A stretch of DNA of 64,000 bases, taken from Streptomyces sp. MMG1533. Lineage in GTDB: Bacteria > Actinomycetota > Actinomycetes > Streptomycetales > Streptomycetaceae. The stretch's first letter is position 1. Every line of letters begins with the position of its first letter. The position numbers and the translations under genes are program-made. The stretch lies in the NCBI RefSeq assembly GCF_001279775.1, contig NZ_LGDG01000237.1, positions 62,001 through 126,000 on the forward strand. Reading direction: 5' to 3'. The notes under the pieces are model-generated. The model did not search any database. It saw only the letters and a list, made by a program, of their open reading frames with translations, and was not told where the DNA came from. Below, piece after piece: positions 9,044-21,193 of this stretch.

Positions 9044-10693
9044 TCAGCGCACGAACACTCCCGCCTGGTTGGCCAGGTCGAGGAAGTACTGCGGCGCCAC
9101 ACCGAGCACCAGCGTGACCGCCACGCCGACCCCGATCGCGGTCGTCGTCAGCAGCGACGGCACGGCCACGGTCGGTCCCTCGGGCCGCGGCTCGCTGAAG
9201 AACATCAGCACGATGACGCGGATGTAGAAGAAGGCCGCGATCGCGGACGAGATCACACCGACCACGACCAGCGGGGCCGCGCCGCCCTCCGCCGCCGCCT
9301 TGAACACGGCGAACTTCCCGGCGAAACCGGAGGTCAGCGGAATGCCCGCGAAGGCCAGCAGGAACACCGCGAACACGGCCGCCACCAGCGGTGAACGACG
9401 GCCGAGACCGGCCCACTTGGACAGATGCGTCGCCTCGCCGCCCGCGTCCCGCACCAGGGTCACCACCGCGAACGCGCCGATCGTCACGAACGAGTACGCG
9501 GCCAGGTAGAAGAGGACCGACGACACCCCGTCCGGCGTGGCCGCGATGACACCCGCGAGGATGAATCCCGCGTGGGCGATTGACGAGTAGGCCAGCAGCC
9601 GCTTGATGTCGGTCTGGGTGATCGCGACGATCGCACCGCCGAGCATGGTGACGATGGCGACGCCCCACATGACCGGCCGCCAGTCCCAGCGCAGGCCTGG
9701 CAGGACGACGTACAGGACCCGGAGCAGCGCGCCGAAGGCGGCCACCTTCGTCGCCGCCGCCATGAAGCCGGTCACCGGCGTGGGCGCGCCCTGGTAGACG
9801 TCAGGTGTCCACATGTGGAACGGCACCGCGCCGACCTTGAACAGCAGACCCATGACGAGCATCGCGGCGCCGACGAGCAGCAGCGCGTCGTTGCCCATGG
9901 TGTCCGCGAGCGCCGGGTTGACGGTCTGGACCTGGCCGTCGACGACCTGCGCGATCGTCGCGTACGACATCGAGCCCGCGTAGCCGTACAGCAGCGCGAT
10001 GCCGAACAGCGTGAACGCGGAGGCGAACGCGCCGAGCAGGAAGTACTTGACCGCGGCCTCCTGCGACATGAGCCGCTTGCGGCGGGCCAGCGCGCACAGC
10101 AGGTACAGCGGGAGGGAGAAGACTTCCAGGGCCACGAAGAGCGTCAGCAGGTCGTTGGCCGACGGGAAGATCAGCATGCCGGAGACGGCGAACAGCAGGA
10201 GCGGGAACACCTCGGTGGTGGTGAACCCGGCCTTCACCGCGGCCTTCTCGCTGTCGCTGCCCGGCACGGAGGCGGCCTGCGCGGCGAAGGAGTCGACGCG
10301 GTTGCCGTGCGCCTCCGGGTCGAGCCGCCGCTCGGCGAAGGTGAACAGACCGACCAGGGCCACCAGCAGGATCGTGCCCTGCAGGAAGAGGGCCGGCCCG
10401 TCGACCGCGATCGCACCCATCGCCGCGATGCGCGCCTTGGTCGTGGCGTATCCGTCGGCGGCGAGCGCGACGACCGCGGCGAAGGCGGCGACGAGCGCGA
10501 CGACGGACACGAACATCTGGACGTAGTAACGGGACTTTCGCGGGACGAACGCCTCGACCAGCACCCCGATGATCGCCGCGCCGACGACGATCAAGGTGGG
10601 CGACAATTGTCCGTATTCGAACTGCGGCGCGTCGATCTTCGCGATCGGTTCGGCCGCGGTTGTCCACAGGCTGTGGACGGCTACTGCGCTCAC
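9044..10693 (-). CDS. nuoN: NADH-quinone oxidoreductase subunit N
   Basis: A 549-residue, about 14-helix antiporter-like membrane subunit of complex I that helps pump protons as NADH electrons reach menaquinone. The proton-channel motifs are present: the Lys-containing '[19 protein letters not shown]' in TM7 and '[18 protein letters not shown]' in TM8. The GTG start overlaps the nuoM stop (GTGA), so translation is coupled. It is the last gene of the operon, followed by a hairpin terminator. Residues about 110-165 form a hydrophilic loop typical of actinobacterial NuoN. Confidence 0.96.
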   Translation of the reverse strand: MSAVAVHSLWTTAAEPIAKIDAPQFEYGQLSPTLIVVGAAIIGVLVEAFVPRKSRYYVQMFVSVVALVAAFAAVVALAADGYATTKARIAAMGAIAVDGPALFLQGTILLVALVGLFTFAERRLDPEAHGNRVDSFAAQAASVPGSDSEKAAVKAGFTTTEVFPLLLFAVSGMLIFPSANDLLTLFVALEVFSLPLYLLCALARRKRLMSQEAAVKYFLLGAFASAFTLFGIALLYGYAGSMSYATIAQVVDGQVQTVNPALADTMGNDALLLVGAAMLVMGLLFKVGAVPFHMWTPDVYQGAPTPVTGFMAAATKVAAFGALLRVLYVVLPGLRWDWRPVMWGVAIVTMLGGAIVAITQTDIKRLLAYSSIAHAGFILAGVIAATPDGVSSVLFYLAAYSFVTIGAFAVVTLVRDAGGEATHLSKWAGLGRRSPLVAAVFAVFLLAFAGIPLTSGFAGKFAVFKAAAEGGAAPLVVVGVISSAIAAFFYIRVIVLMFFSEPRPEGPTVAVPSLLTTTAIGVGVAVTLVLGVAPQYFLDLANQAGVFVR

Positions 10694-12261
10694 TTGGCCG
10701 CCTCCACCTCGGGCTGGGGGTCCTTCTTCTGTACGTCGGACATCGTCTGCTTGACCGCGGGGTCGATGATGTCCGTGACGGGCTTCGGGTAGACGCCCAG
10801 GAAGATCAGCAGTACGACCAGCGGGGCGACGACCACGAGTTCCCGCACCCTCAGGTCGGGCATCGTCGCGACCTCGGGCTTCACCGGCCCCGTCATCGTC
10901 CTCTGGTAGAGGACGAGGACGTACAGCGCGGCGAGCACGATGCCGAAGGTGGCGATGATCCCGATCACCGGGTAGCGCGCGAACGTGCCGACCAGGACCA
11001 GGAATTCGCTCACGAACGGCGCGAGCCCGGGCAGCGACAGGGTCGCCAGGCCGCCGATCAGGAAGGTGCCGGCAAGGACCGGAGCGACCTTCTGCACCCC
11101 GCCGTAGTCGGCGATGAGCCGAGAGCCGCGTCGCGAGATCAGGAAGCCGGCCACCAGCATCAACGCGGCGGTCGAGATGCCGTGGTTGACCATGTAGAGC
11201 GTCGCGCCGGACTGCCCCTGGCTGGTCATCGCGAAGATGCCCAGGATGATGAACCCGAAGTGCGAGATCGACGCGTACGCCACCAGCCGCTTGATGTCCC
11301 GCTGGCCGACCGCGAGCAGCGCCCCGTAGACGATGCTGATCAGCGCCAGTACGAGGATGACGGGCGTCGCCCACTTCGACGCCTCCGGGAACAGCTGGAG
11401 GCAGAAGCGGAGCATCGCGAACGTGCCCACCTTGTCGACGACCGCGGTGATGAGGACGGCGACCGGGGCGGTGGCCTCCCCCATCGCGTTGGGCAGCCAG
11501 GTATGCAGCGGCCACAGGGGCGCCTTCACCGCGAAGGCGAAGAAGAAGCCCAGGAACAGCCAGCGTTCGGTGTTGGTCGCCATGTCGAGCGAGCCGTTGG
11601 CCCGTGCCTCGGCGATCTCCTGGAGGCTGAAGTTCCCGGCGACCACATAGAGGCCGATCACCGCGGCCAGCATGATCAGGCCGCCGACCAGGTTGTAGAG
11701 GAGGAACTTCACCGCCGCGTACGACCGTTGCGTCGACGCCGCCTCCTCGCCGTGCTCGTGGGCACGGTCCCCGAAGCCGCCGATGAGGAAGTACATCGGG
11801 ATCAGCATGGCTTCGAAGAAGATGTAGAAGAGGAAGACGTCGGTGGCCTCGAAGGAGATGATCACCATCGCCTCGACGGCCAGGATCAGGGCGAAGAAGC
11901 CCTGAGTGGGCCGCCACCGCTTGTTTCCGGTCTCCAGCGGGTCGGCGTCGTGCCAGCCCGCCAGGATGATGAACGGGATCAGCAGCGCGGTCAGCGCAAG
12001 AAGCGCCACCCCGATGCCGTCCACGCCCAGCTCGTACCTGACCCCGAAGTCCTTGATCCAGGAGTGGGATTCGGTGAGCTGGTAGCGGTCACCGTCGGGG
12101 TCGAAGCGGACCAGGACGACGATTGCGAGGGCGAGTGTGGCCAGCGAGACGAGCAGCGCCAGCCACTTGGCGGCGGTGCGCCGCGCCGCCGGTACGGCGG
12201 CCGTGGCGACCGCCCCGAGGGCCGGGAGCGCCGCCGTCGCTGTCAGCAGGGGAAAGGACAT
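10690..12261 (-). CDS. nuoM: NADH-quinone oxidoreductase subunit M
   Basis: A 523-residue antiporter-like membrane subunit of complex I. Typical features are the TM5 Glu in 'YIFFEAMLIPMYFLIG', the TM7 Lys in 'FAFAVKAPLWPLHTWLPNA' and 'GQRDIKRLVAYASISHFGF'. These are the proton-transfer residues of the NuoL/M/N family. ATG 12259-12261 lies 5 bp after nuoL, with GGAAAGGACATC context at the junction. It overlaps nuoN by 4 bp. The C-terminus is a charged cytoplasmic tail ('[12 protein letters not shown]'). Confidence 0.96.
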   Translation of the reverse strand: MSFPLLTATAALPALGAVATAAVPAARRTAAKWLALLVSLATLALAIVVLVRFDPDGDRYQLTESHSWIKDFGVRYELGVDGIGVALLALTALLIPFIILAGWHDADPLETGNKRWRPTQGFFALILAVEAMVIISFEATDVFLFYIFFEAMLIPMYFLIGGFGDRAHEHGEEAASTQRSYAAVKFLLYNLVGGLIMLAAVIGLYVVAGNFSLQEIAEARANGSLDMATNTERWLFLGFFFAFAVKAPLWPLHTWLPNAMGEATAPVAVLITAVVDKVGTFAMLRFCLQLFPEASKWATPVILVLALISIVYGALLAVGQRDIKRLVAYASISHFGFIILGIFAMTSQGQSGATLYMVNHGISTAALMLVAGFLISRRGSRLIADYGGVQKVAPVLAGTFLIGGLATLSLPGLAPFVSEFLVLVGTFARYPVIGIIATFGIVLAALYVLVLYQRTMTGPVKPEVATMPDLRVRELVVVAPLVVLLIFLGVYPKPVTDIIDPAVKQTMSDVQKKDPQPEVEAAK

Positions 12262-12266
12262 CGGTA

Positions 12267-14240
12267 TCAGACCGCCCTCATCAGCAGGGTCGCGGCGACA
12301 AGGACCGCCGCGCCGCCGAACATCGAGACCGCGTACGACCGCGCGAAGCCGTTCTGCAGCTTGCGCATCCGCCCGGAGAGGCCGCCCATCGAGGCCGCCG
12401 TGCCGTTGACGACGCCGTCGACCAGGGTGTGGTCGACGTACACCAGGGAGCGCGTGAGGTGCTCTCCGCCGCGGACGAGGACCACGTGGTTGAAGTCGTC
12501 CTGGAGCAGGTCGCGCCGGGCGGCCCGGGTGAGCAGCGACCCGCGCGGGGCGACGACCGGGACCGGACGGCGCCCGTACTGGAGGTAGGCCGCGGCCACA
12601 CCGATCACCAGGACCACCATGGTGGCGAGGGTGACCGTCAGGGCGCTGACCGGGGCGTGCCCGTGGTCGTGCCCGGTGACGGGCTCCAGCCAGTGCAGGA
12701 AGCGGTCGCCGACGCTGAACAGGCCGCCCGCGAAGACCGATCCGAAGGCCAGCACGATCATCGGGATCGTCATGGACTTGGGCGACTCGTGCGGGTGCGG
12801 CTCGGCGTGCTCGCCGTGGTGTGCGGCGGCGGGCTCCACACCCGGCTCGGCCGGAGACGCCGTCTTGGTGTGACGCCAGCGTTCCTCTCCGAAGAACGTC
12901 AGCAGCATCACGCGCGTCATGTAGTACGCCGTGATGGCCGCGCCCAGCAGGGCGCAACCGCCGAGGATCCAGCCCTCGGTGCCGCCCTTGGCGAAGGCCG
13001 CCTCGATGATCTTGTCCTTGGAGAAGAAGCCGGACAGACCGGGGAAGCCGATGATGGCGAGGTAGCCGAGGCCGAAGGTGATGAAGGTGACCGGCATGTA
13101 CTTCCTGAGGCCGCCGTACTTGCGCATGTCGACCTCGTCGTTCATGCCGTGCATGACCGAGCCGGCACCGAGGAACAGCCCGGCCTTGAAGAAGCCGTGC
13201 GTCACCAGGTGCATGATCGCGAAGACGTAGCCGATGGGGCCGAGGCCCGCGGCGAGGACCATGTAGCCGATCTGCGACATGGTCGAGCCGGCCAGCGCCT
13301 TCTTGATGTCGTCCTTCGCGCAACCGACGATCGCACCGAACAGGAGCGTGACCGCACCGACGATGGTGACGACCAGTTGCGCATCGGGCGCCGCGTTGAA
13401 GATGGCGCCGGAACGGACGATCAGGTACACGCCCGCGGTCACCATCGTCGCGGCGTGGATGAGGGCCGAGACCGGGGTCGGGCCCTCCATCGCGTCCCCG
13501 AGCCAGGACTGCAGCGGCACCTGGGCGGACTTGCCGCAGGCGGCGAGCAGCAGCATCAGGGCGATGCCGGTGAGCGTGGCCTCGCTCGCGCCGCCGACGA
13601 GCCCCGGCTCCTCGAGGGTGCCGAGCACCGGGCCGAAGGCGAAGGTCCCGAAGGTCGTGAACATCAGCATGATGGCGATCGACAGGCCCATGTCGCCGAC
13701 GCGGTTGACCAGGAAGGCCTTCTTCGCGGCGGTGGCGGCGCTGGGCTTGTGCTGCCAGAAGCCGATCAGCAGGTAGGAGGCGAGACCGACGCCCTCCCAG
13801 CCGACGTACAGCAGCAGGTAGTTGTCGGCGAGGACGAGCAGCAGCATCGCCGCGAGGAACAGGTTCAGATAGCCGAAGAAACGGCGACGCCGCTCGTCGT
13901 GCTCCATGTACCCGACGGAGTACAGGTGGATCAGCGAGCCGACGCCGGTGATGAGCAGCACGAACGTCATCGACAGCTGGTCGAGACGGAAGGCGACGTC
14001 GGCCTGGAAGCCCTCGACCGGCACCCAGCTGAACAGGTGCTGGGTGAGCGTCCGGTGCTCGGCGTCCTTGCCGAGCAGGTCGGCGAAGAGCACGACGCCG
14101 ACCACGAAGGAGACGGCGGCGAGGGCCGTGCCGATCCAGTGGCCGACGGCGTCGAGACGCCGGCCGCCGCACAGCAGTACGGCCGCTCCGAGCAGAGGCG
14201 CCGCCACCAGCAGCGCAATCAGGTTCTCAGCGTTAGTCAC
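12267..14240 (-). CDS. nuoL: NADH-quinone oxidoreductase subunit L
   Basis: A 657-residue subunit, the most distal antiporter-like part of complex I, with the long lateral helix expected in its C-terminal region. Visible hallmarks are '[18 protein letters not shown]' (TM5 Glu), '[20 protein letters not shown]' (TM7 Lys), '[20 protein letters not shown]' and a His-rich loop ('[17 protein letters not shown]'). The start is GTG 14238-14240, preceded by AAGGGGT on this strand. It follows nuoK by 14 bp. Confidence 0.96.
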   Translation of the reverse strand: MTNAENLIALLVAAPLLGAAVLLCGGRRLDAVGHWIGTALAAVSFVVGVVLFADLLGKDAEHRTLTQHLFSWVPVEGFQADVAFRLDQLSMTFVLLITGVGSLIHLYSVGYMEHDERRRRFFGYLNLFLAAMLLLVLADNYLLLYVGWEGVGLASYLLIGFWQHKPSAATAAKKAFLVNRVGDMGLSIAIMLMFTTFGTFAFGPVLGTLEEPGLVGGASEATLTGIALMLLLAACGKSAQVPLQSWLGDAMEGPTPVSALIHAATMVTAGVYLIVRSGAIFNAAPDAQLVVTIVGAVTLLFGAIVGCAKDDIKKALAGSTMSQIGYMVLAAGLGPIGYVFAIMHLVTHGFFKAGLFLGAGSVMHGMNDEVDMRKYGGLRKYMPVTFITFGLGYLAIIGFPGLSGFFSKDKIIEAAFAKGGTEGWILGGCALLGAAITAYYMTRVMLLTFFGEERWRHTKTASPAEPGVEPAAAHHGEHAEPHPHESPKSMTIPMIVLAFGSVFAGGLFSVGDRFLHWLEPVTGHDHGHAPVSALTVTLATMVVLVIGVAAAYLQYGRRPVPVVAPRGSLLTRAARRDLLQDDFNHVVLVRGGEHLTRSLVYVDHTLVDGVVNGTAASMGGLSGRMRKLQNGFARSYAVSMFGGAAVLVAATLLMRAV

Positions 14241-14254
14241 GGTTCAGCGACCCC

Positions 14255-14554
14255 TTACAGCTTCATCAGGCTGGCGTCGTCGACCGAGGCCGAGTGGCGG
14301 GAACGGAACAGCGACACGATGATCGCGAGCCCGACCACGACCTCCGCGGCGGCGACGACCATCGTGAAGAAGGCGATGATCTGGCCGTCGAGATTGCCGT
14401 GCATCCGGGAGAAGGCGACGAACGCGAGGTTGCAGGCGTTGAGCATCAGCTCGATGCACATGAAGACGACGATCGCGTTGCGCCTGATCAGGACGCCGGT
14501 GGCGCCGATCGTGAACAACAGGGCGGCGAGATAGAGGTAGTTGACGGGGTTCAC
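14255..14554 (-). CDS. nuoK: NADH-quinone oxidoreductase subunit K
   Basis: A 99-residue, three-helix membrane subunit of complex I. The conserved membrane Glu residues appear in '[15 protein letters not shown]' and '[13 protein letters not shown]', both part of the central proton path. The start is GTG 14552-14554, overlapping the nuoJ stop by 4 bp (GTGA). Length is typical for the family. Confidence 0.95.
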
Positions 14555-15393
14555 TTCGACGCCTCCTCGGCCCGCTTGAGGTTCGCCTGCTCGATCCCGG
14601 TCCGCTCCAGGCGCTCCTCGGCGCGCTGCTCCAGGGCCCGCAGGTCGTTGAGCGCGTCCTGGGACACGTCACGGATCTGACCGCGCTCCCGCAGCGTCTT
14701 GCTGACGGTGAGGTCGGACGGGGTGCCGTCCGGCAGCAGGCCCGCGATGTCCACGGCGTTGTGCCGGGCGTACACGCCGGGCGCGGGCAGCGGCGGTAGG
14801 TGCTTGCCCTCGCGGACGCGCTCCTCGGACAACTCGCGCTGCGTCTTGGCCCGCTCGGTGCGCTCGCGGTGGGTGAGCACCATCGCGCCTACGGCGGCCG
14901 TGATCAGGAGGGCGCCGGTGATCTCGAAGGCGAAGACGTACTTCGTGAAGATGAGGGCCGCGAGGCCCTCCACGTTGCCGTTCGCGTTGGCCTGCGCGAG
15001 GCCGCTGAACTCGTTGAGGGAGGCGTTGCCGATGCCCGCGAACAGCAGGACGCCGAAGCCGAGTCCGCACGTCAGGGCCAGCCAGCGCTGGCCCTTGATG
15101 GTCTCCTTCAGGGAGTCCGCCGCGGTGACGCCGACGAGCATCACCACGAACAGGAACAGCATCATGATCGCGCCGGTGTAGACGACGATCTGGACGACGC
15201 CCAGGAAGTAGGCGCCGTTGGCGAGGTAGAACACCGCCAGGATGATCATGGTGCCGGCGAGACAGAGCGCGCTGTGCACGGCCCTCTTCATGAAGACGGT
15301 GCACAGGGCGCCGATCACGGCGACGGTGCCGAGGACCCAGAACTGGAAGGCCTCTCCGGTGGAGGTGGAGTAGGCGGCGAGCTGCGCGCTCAT
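14551..15393 (-). CDS. nuoJ: NADH-quinone oxidoreductase subunit J
   Basis: A 280-residue membrane subunit of complex I with five helices in the first about 190 residues ('[18 protein letters not shown]', '[20 protein letters not shown]' with the TM3 pi-bulge region). A charged cytoplasmic tail of about 90 residues is longer than in proteobacteria ('[20 protein letters not shown]'). Its ATG overlaps the nuoI stop (ATGA) and its stop overlaps nuoK, giving tight coupling on both sides. Confidence 0.95.
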
Positions 15394-15992
15394 GCCTGAA
15401 CCTCCTCTTCTTCGGGCTTCTCGCCCTTGGAGACGGCGACCTGTTGCACCGTGCCCGGCGCAGCCTCCGTCACCAGACCGCGGTAGTAGTCCTGCTCGTC
15501 CGTCCCCGGGAAGATGGAATGCGGGCTGTCGACCATGCCCTCTTCGAGCCCGGCGAGCAGCTGCTCCTTGGTGTAGATCAGGTTGGCGCGGCTGGAGTCG
15601 GCCAGCTCGAACTCGTTGGTCATGGTCAACGCGCGCGTGGGGCACGCCTCGATGCACAGGCCGCACAGGATGCAGCGGGCGTAGTTGATCTGGTAGACGC
15701 GGCCGTACCGCTCGCCCGGCGAGTAGCGCTCCTCGTCCGTGTTGTCGGCGCCCTCCACATAGATGGCGTCGGCAGGGCAGGCCCAGGCGCACAGTTCGCA
15801 GCCGACGCACTTCTCCAGGCCGTCCGGATGGCGGTTGAGCTGGTGCCGTCCGTGGAAGCGGGGAGCGGTGGTCTTCTGCTGCTCCGGGTACTGCTCGGTC
15901 AGCCGCTTCTTGAACATGGCCTTGAAGGTCACGCCGAAGCCGGCCACCGGGTTCTGGAAACCGGGCTTGGTCTCCTTGGGCTCCTCAGCCAT
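15390..15992 (-). CDS. nuoI: NADH-quinone oxidoreductase subunit I
   Basis: A 200-residue peripheral subunit carrying two [4Fe-4S] clusters (N6a/N6b) that pass electrons towards NuoB. Both ferredoxin motifs are intact: '[12 protein letters not shown]' and '[12 protein letters not shown]'. The start at ATG 15990-15992 is fixed by AAGGAGG upstream, which lies inside the end of nuoH; the genes overlap by 8 bp. The N-terminal amphipathic region and an acidic C-terminal tail ('KPEEEEVQA') are as expected. Confidence 0.96.
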   Translation of the reverse strand: MAEEPKETKPGFQNPVAGFGVTFKAMFKKRLTEQYPEQQKTTAPRFHGRHQLNRHPDGLEKCVGCELCAWACPADAIYVEGADNTDEERYSPGERYGRVYQINYARCILCGLCIEACPTRALTMTNEFELADSSRANLIYTKEQLLAGLEEGMVDSPHSIFPGTDEQDYYRGLVTEAAPGTVQQVAVSKGEKPEEEEVQA

Positions 15993-17349
15993 CGGACGCC
16001 TCCTTTCCATCCAGAGATCCGTCACTCTGAGTATCGGGCCCACCACTGACAATCAGCTCCCGCTCGCGGCGCGGGCTGCGCCGCGGCACCGGCGGAAGCT
16101 CCTGTCCCGGCAGCGGTGGCACGGGGAACCCGCCCGCCATCGGGTCGAAGCCGGCCGGCTCCTCGACGGGCCGCTCGGCCGCCTTCGTCTTCTCGCGGAA
16201 GATGTCGAAGACGAAGGAGAGCAGCAGCAGGACGAGGACGCCGCCGCCGATGTAGAGGGCGATGTCGGCGAAGTCGTAGTTCTCGTTCCGGAGGGTCCGC
16301 ACGGTGGCCACGAGCATCAGCCAGACCAGGGAGACCGGGATGAGGACCTTCCACCCGAGCTTCATCAGCTGGTCGTAGCGGACACGCGGGAGCGTGCCGC
16401 GCAGCCAGATGAAGAAGAACAGCAGCAGCTGCACCTTGATCACGAACCAGAGCAGCGGCCACCAGCCGTGGTTCGCGCCCTCCCAGAAGGTGCTGACCGG
16501 CCACGGGGCCCGCCAGCCGCCCAGGAAGAGCGTCACGGACACGGCCGAGACCGTCACCATGTTCACGTACTCGGCGAGCATGAACATCGCGAACTTGATC
16601 GACGAGTACTCGGTGTTGAAGCCGCCCACCAGGTCGCCCTCGGACTCCGGCATGTCGAAGGGTGCGCGGTTGGTCTCGCCCACCATCGTCACGATGTAGA
16701 TCACGAAGGAGACCGGCAGCAGGACGATGTACCAGCGGTCGTGCTGCTGCTCGACGATCGTCGACGTCGACATCGACCCCGAGTAGAGGAACACCGAGGC
16801 GAACGCGGCACCCATGGCGATCTCGTACGAGATCATCTGCGCGCAGGAGCGCAGGCCGCCGAGGAGCGGATAGGTGGATCCGGAGCTCCAGCCCGCGAGG
16901 ACGATGCCGTAGATGCCGACCGAGGCGACCGCGAGGATGTAGAGCATCGCGATCGGCAGGTCGGTGAGCTGCATCGCGGTGCGGTGCCCGAAGATCGAGA
17001 TCTCGTTGCCGGCCGGGCCGAAGGGGATCACCGCGATCGCCATGAAGGCCGGGATGGCCGCGACGACAGGCGCGAGGACGTACACCACCTTGTCCGCGCG
17101 TTTGACGATGAGGTCTTCCTTCAGCATCAGCTTGATGCCGTCGGCGAGCGACTGGAGCATGCCCCAGGGGCCGTGCCGGTTGGGGCCGATGCGCAGCTGC
17201 ATCCAGGCGACGACCTTGCGCTCCCAGACGATGGAGAACAGCACGGTCACCATCAGGAAGGCGAAGCAGAACACCGCCTTGATGACGACCAGCCACCAGG
17301 GGTCGGTGCCGAACATCGAGAGGTCTTCAGCGGCGAGGGACGGGCTCAT
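15985..17349 (-). CDS. nuoH: NADH-quinone oxidoreductase subunit H
   Basis: A 454-residue membrane subunit forming the quinone-binding chamber with NuoB/D. Signatures include '[21 protein letters not shown]', split here as ERKVVAWMQ and RIGPNRHG, plus '[24 protein letters not shown]', split as [11 protein letters not shown] and [12 protein letters not shown]. The last roughly 70 residues are a proline- and charge-rich tail not found in shorter homologues. ATG 17347-17349 overlaps the nuoG stop by 4 bp. Confidence 0.96.
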   Translation of the reverse strand: MSPSLAAEDLSMFGTDPWWLVVIKAVFCFAFLMVTVLFSIVWERKVVAWMQLRIGPNRHGPWGMLQSLADGIKLMLKEDLIVKRADKVVYVLAPVVAAIPAFMAIAVIPFGPAGNEISIFGHRTAMQLTDLPIAMLYILAVASVGIYGIVLAGWSSGSTYPLLGGLRSCAQMISYEIAMGAAFASVFLYSGSMSTSTIVEQQHDRWYIVLLPVSFVIYIVTMVGETNRAPFDMPESEGDLVGGFNTEYSSIKFAMFMLAEYVNMVTVSAVSVTLFLGGWRAPWPVSTFWEGANHGWWPLLWFVIKVQLLLFFFIWLRGTLPRVRYDQLMKLGWKVLIPVSLVWLMLVATVRTLRNENYDFADIALYIGGGVLVLLLLSFVFDIFREKTKAAERPVEEPAGFDPMAGGFPVPPLPGQELPPVPRRSPRRERELIVSGGPDTQSDGSLDGKEASDG

Positions 17350-19850
17350 GCCTCCACCTCCTTGGGGGCTTCGGCGGCGAGTGTCGCCGGGCCGATGCGG
17401 ACGAGTGCGCCGGGCAGCGCCCCGGTGTCGGAGGCGACGCCGCCGCCCAAGGAGTTCAGCGGGAGCCAGACCACCCGGTCGGGCATCTCGGTGATCTTGA
17501 GAGGGAGTTCAACCGTTCCGGTGGTTGCGGTCACAGCGAGCAGGTCGCCGTCCTTCACACCGGCTTCGGCGGCCGTGGCGGGCGACACGCGCGCGTGGGC
17601 CGCGTGCCGCGTCCCGGCGAGCGCCTCGTCGCCCTCCTGGAGGACGCCCTGGTCGAGGAGCAGCCGGTGCCCGGCCAGTACGGCCTCCCCGGCGGCCGGC
17701 CGCGGCAACTGGGCCGCCGTCTCCAGGGGTTCGGTGGCCCGCGGCCCGTCCCAGGCACCGAGCCGGTCCAGCTCCGCACGCGCGGTGCGCAGATCCGGCA
17801 GACCCAGGTGGACGTCCATGGCGTCGGCCACCATCTGCAGCACGCGCGCGTCGGTGGGCGCGAGGTGCCGGGTCATCTGGTCGGGCTTGAGCGCGGTCTC
17901 GAAGAAGCGCACCCGGCCCTCCCAGTTGAGGAAGGTGCCGGCCTTCTCGGCGACCGCGGCCACCGGCAGGACGACGTCCGCGAGTTCGGTGACCTCGCTG
18001 GGCCGCAGTTCCAGCGACACCAGGAAGCCGACCTCTCGCAGCGCTTCACGCGCGCGTGCCGGGTCGGGCAGATCGGCGACCTCGACGCCCGCGACCAGCA
18101 GTGCCTGGAGCTCACCGCCTGTGGCGGCCTCGATGATCTGGCCGGTGTCGCGCCCGTAGCGGTGCGGGAGTTCGGCCAGGCCCCAGACCGCGGCGACCTC
18201 GTCCCGCGCGCGCGGGTCGGTGGCCGGACGCCCGCCCGGCAGCAGAGTGGGCAGAGCGCCCGCTTCGAGGGCACCGCGCTCCCCGGACCGGCGCGGGATC
18301 CACACCAGTTGGGCGCCGGTCGCGGACGCGGCCCGTACGGCGGCGGTCAGCCCACCCGCCACGGCGGCCAGCCGTTCACCCACGACGATCACCGCGCCCT
18401 CGGTGCGCAGTGCCTCCGAGGCCTTCGCACCGTCGTCCTCCAGGCCGACTCCGCTCGCGAGCGCGTCCAGCCACTCGGTCTCGGTGCCGGGAGCGGCGGG
18501 CAGCAGCGTGCCGCCCGCCTTCTCCAGGCCGCGCGTGGCGTGTGTGGCGAGGGAGAACACCTTCTGCCCGTGCTTGCGCCAGGCCTTGCGCAGCCGAAGG
18601 AAGACGCCGGGCGCCTCCTCCTCGGCCTCGAACCCGACCATCAGAACGGCGGGCGCCTTCTCCAGAGCGGTGTACGTGACGCCCGTACCGTCGAGGTCCC
18701 GTCCGTGTCCGGCGACCCGGGCGGCCAGGAAGTCGGCCTCCTCGCCGCTGTGCACGCGCGCGCGGAAGTCGATGTCATTGGTGTCGAGCGCCACGCGCGC
18801 GAACTTGCTGTACGCGTAGGCGTCCTCGATGGTCAGCCGGCCTCCGGTCAGGACACCGGTCCGGCCCCGCGAGGCGAGCAGCCCCTGAGCGGCGATCTGC
18901 AACGCCTCCGGCCAGGAGGCCGGCACCAGGTCGCCCTCGGCGTTGCGCACCAGCGGGTTCTGGAGCCGGTCACGCTGCTGGGCGTACCGGAACGCGAACC
19001 GCCCCTTGTCGCAGATCCACTCCTCGTTGACCTCGGGGTCGTTGGCCGCGAGCCGCCGCATGACCTTGCCGCGCCGGTGGTCGGTGCGCGTCGCGCAGCC
19101 GCCGGAGCAGTGCTCGCACACGGAGGGCGAGGAGACCAGGTCGAAGGGGCGGGAGCGGAATCGGTACGCCGCCGAGGTCAGCGCGCCGACCGGGCAGATC
19201 TGGATGGTGTTGCCGGAGAAGTACGACTCGAAGGGGTCGCCCTCACCGGTGCCGACCTGCTGGAGCGCGCCCCGCTCGATCAGCTCGATCATCGGGTCGC
19301 CCGCGACCTGGTTGGAGAACCGGGTGCAGCGGGCGCACAGCACGCACCGCTCACGGTCGAGCAGCACCTGCGTGGAGATGGGGACCGGCTTCTCGTAGGT
19401 CCGCTTCCTTCCCTCGAAGCGGGACTCGGCCTGGCCGTGGGACATGGCCTGGTTCTGCAGGGGGCACTCGCCGCCCTTGTCGCAGACCGGGCAGTCCAGC
19501 GGGTGGTTGATGAGGAGCAGTTCCATCACACCGTGCTGGGCCTTTTCGGCGACCGGCGAGGTGAGGTGGGTCTTCACCACCATCCCGTCCGTGCAGGTGA
19601 TGGTGCAGGACGCCATGGGCTTGCGCTGACCCTCGACCTCGACGATGCACTGGCGGCAGGCACCGGCCGGGTCGAGAAGGGGATGGTCGCAGAAGCGGGG
19701 GATCTCGATGCCGAGTTGCTCGGCGGCCCGGATGACCAGGGTGCCCTTGGGCACGCTGATCTCCACGCCGTCGATCGTCAGCGACACGAGATCTTCCGGC
19801 GGGACCGCGGCCTCTCCCCCTCCCGAGGGAGCGTTGGTGGTCACAGTCAT
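17346..19850 (-). CDS. nuoG: NADH-quinone oxidoreductase subunit G
   Basis: An 834-residue subunit holding most of the electron wire of complex I. The [2Fe-2S] N1b ligands are in '[16 protein letters not shown]'. N5/N4 ligands appear in '[13 protein letters not shown]' and 'CVLCARC'. '[10 protein letters not shown]' with a later 'WICDKGRF' matches the extra N7 cluster found in only some bacteria. The rest is a molybdopterin-oxidoreductase-like domain without recognisable cofactor-binding function. ATG 19848-19850 overlaps nuoF by 4 bp (ATGA). Confidence 0.95.
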   Translation of the reverse strand: MTVTTNAPSGGGEAAVPPEDLVSLTIDGVEISVPKGTLVIRAAEQLGIEIPRFCDHPLLDPAGACRQCIVEVEGQRKPMASCTITCTDGMVVKTHLTSPVAEKAQHGVMELLLINHPLDCPVCDKGGECPLQNQAMSHGQAESRFEGRKRTYEKPVPISTQVLLDRERCVLCARCTRFSNQVAGDPMIELIERGALQQVGTGEGDPFESYFSGNTIQICPVGALTSAAYRFRSRPFDLVSSPSVCEHCSGGCATRTDHRRGKVMRRLAANDPEVNEEWICDKGRFAFRYAQQRDRLQNPLVRNAEGDLVPASWPEALQIAAQGLLASRGRTGVLTGGRLTIEDAYAYSKFARVALDTNDIDFRARVHSGEEADFLAARVAGHGRDLDGTGVTYTALEKAPAVLMVGFEAEEEAPGVFLRLRKAWRKHGQKVFSLATHATRGLEKAGGTLLPAAPGTETEWLDALASGVGLEDDGAKASEALRTEGAVIVVGERLAAVAGGLTAAVRAASATGAQLVWIPRRSGERGALEAGALPTLLPGGRPATDPRARDEVAAVWGLAELPHRYGRDTGQIIEAATGGELQALLVAGVEVADLPDPARAREALREVGFLVSLELRPSEVTELADVVLPVAAVAEKAGTFLNWEGRVRFFETALKPDQMTRHLAPTDARVLQMVADAMDVHLGLPDLRTARAELDRLGAWDGPRATEPLETAAQLPRPAAGEAVLAGHRLLLDQGVLQEGDEALAGTRHAAHARVSPATAAEAGVKDGDLLAVTATTGTVELPLKITEMPDRVVWLPLNSLGGGVASDTGALPGALVRIGPATLAAEAPKEVEA

Positions 19851-21193
19851 GCGTTCACCTCCGTGCGGTCGGCCCAGGCCGTCGACTTGGCCGGGTCGAA
19901 GGGGCAGCCGCGGCCCGTGATGTGCTGCTCGTACTCCTCGCGGAAGTACTTGAGCGAGGAGAAGATCGGCGAGGCAGCACCGTCGCCGAGGGCGCAGAAG
20001 GACTTGCCGTTGATGTTGTCGGCGATGTCGTTCAGCTTGTCGAGGTCGGACATGACGCCCTTGCCGGCCTCGATGTCGCGCAGCAACTGCACGAGCCAGT
20101 AGGTCCCTTCGCGGCACGGCGTGCACTTGCCGCAGGACTCGTGGGCGTAGAACTCGGTCCAGCGGGTCACGGCACGCACGACGCAGGTCGTCTCGTCGAA
20201 GCACTGCAGAGCTTTGGTGCCGAGCATGGAACCCGCGGCACCCACTCCTTCGTAATCAAGAGGGACATCGAGGTGCTCGTCGGTGAACATCGGCGTCGAG
20301 GAGCCGCCGGGCGTCCAGAACTTGAGGCGATGTCCGGACCTCATCCCGCCGCTCATCTCCAGGAGTTGGCGGAGAGTGATGCCGAGCGGGGCCTCGTACT
20401 GGCCGGGGCTGGCGACATGGCCGCTGAGCGAGTAGAGCGTGAAGCCCGGGGACTTCTCGCTGCCCATCGACCTGAACCATTCCTTGCCCTTTTGCAGGAT
20501 GGCGGGAACCGACGCGATCGACTCGACGTTATTCACAACAGTCGGGCACGCATAGAGGCCCGCGACAGCAGGGAAAGGGGGACGGAGCCGCGGTTGACCC
20601 CGGCGGCCTTCGAGCGAGTCGAGCAGTGCGGTCTCCTCACCGCAGATGTACGCACCGGCGCCCGCGTGCACGGTGAGCTGGAGGTCGAGTCCGCTGCCCA
20701 GGACGTTCTCGCCCAGGTAGCCCGCCGCGTAGGCCTCACGCACGGCCTCGTGCAACCGCCGCAATACAGGGACGACTTCACCACGCAGATAGATGAAGGC
20801 ATGCGAAGACCTGATGGCATAACACGCGATGACAATGCCCTCGATGAGGCTATGCGGGTTCGCGAAGAGGAGCGGAATGTCCTTGCAGGTTCCGGGCTCC
20901 GACTCGTCGGCGTTGACAACTAGATAGTGCGGCTTTCCATCCCCCTGGGGAATGAACTGCCATTTCATTCCCGTGGGGAATCCCGCACCGCCGCGGCCGC
21001 GCAGACCGGAGTCCTTGACGTACGCGATCAGGTCGTCCGGCGACATGGCCAGCGCCTTGCGGAGCCCCTCGTACCCTTCGTGCCTTCGGTAGACGTCCAG
21101 CGTCCAGGACCTGTCCTCGTCCCAGAAGGCCGACAGCACGGGTGCGAGCAGCTTCTCGGGGCTGGTGTCTTTGATCTCGGGTGCCAAGGTCAT
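19847..21193 (-). CDS. nuoF: NADH-quinone oxidoreductase subunit F
   Basis: A 448-residue subunit that binds NADH and FMN. '[16 protein letters not shown]' is the NADH/FMN glycine-rich loop, '[12 protein letters not shown]' is the FMN site, and '[13 protein letters not shown]' plus a later Cys ('SFCALGDGA') bind the N3 [4Fe-4S] cluster. ATG 21191-21193 overlaps the nuoE stop by one base (TGATG). Full length. Confidence 0.97.
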   Translation of the reverse strand: MTLAPEIKDTSPEKLLAPVLSAFWDEDRSWTLDVYRRHEGYEGLRKALAMSPDDLIAYVKDSGLRGRGGAGFPTGMKWQFIPQGDGKPHYLVVNADESEPGTCKDIPLLFANPHSLIEGIVIACYAIRSSHAFIYLRGEVVPVLRRLHEAVREAYAAGYLGENVLGSGLDLQLTVHAGAGAYICGEETALLDSLEGRRGQPRLRPPFPAVAGLYACPTVVNNVESIASVPAILQKGKEWFRSMGSEKSPGFTLYSLSGHVASPGQYEAPLGITLRQLLEMSGGMRSGHRLKFWTPGGSSTPMFTDEHLDVPLDYEGVGAAGSMLGTKALQCFDETTCVVRAVTRWTEFYAHESCGKCTPCREGTYWLVQLLRDIEAGKGVMSDLDKLNDIADNINGKSFCALGDGAASPIFSSLKYFREEYEQHITGRGCPFDPAKSTAWADRTEVNA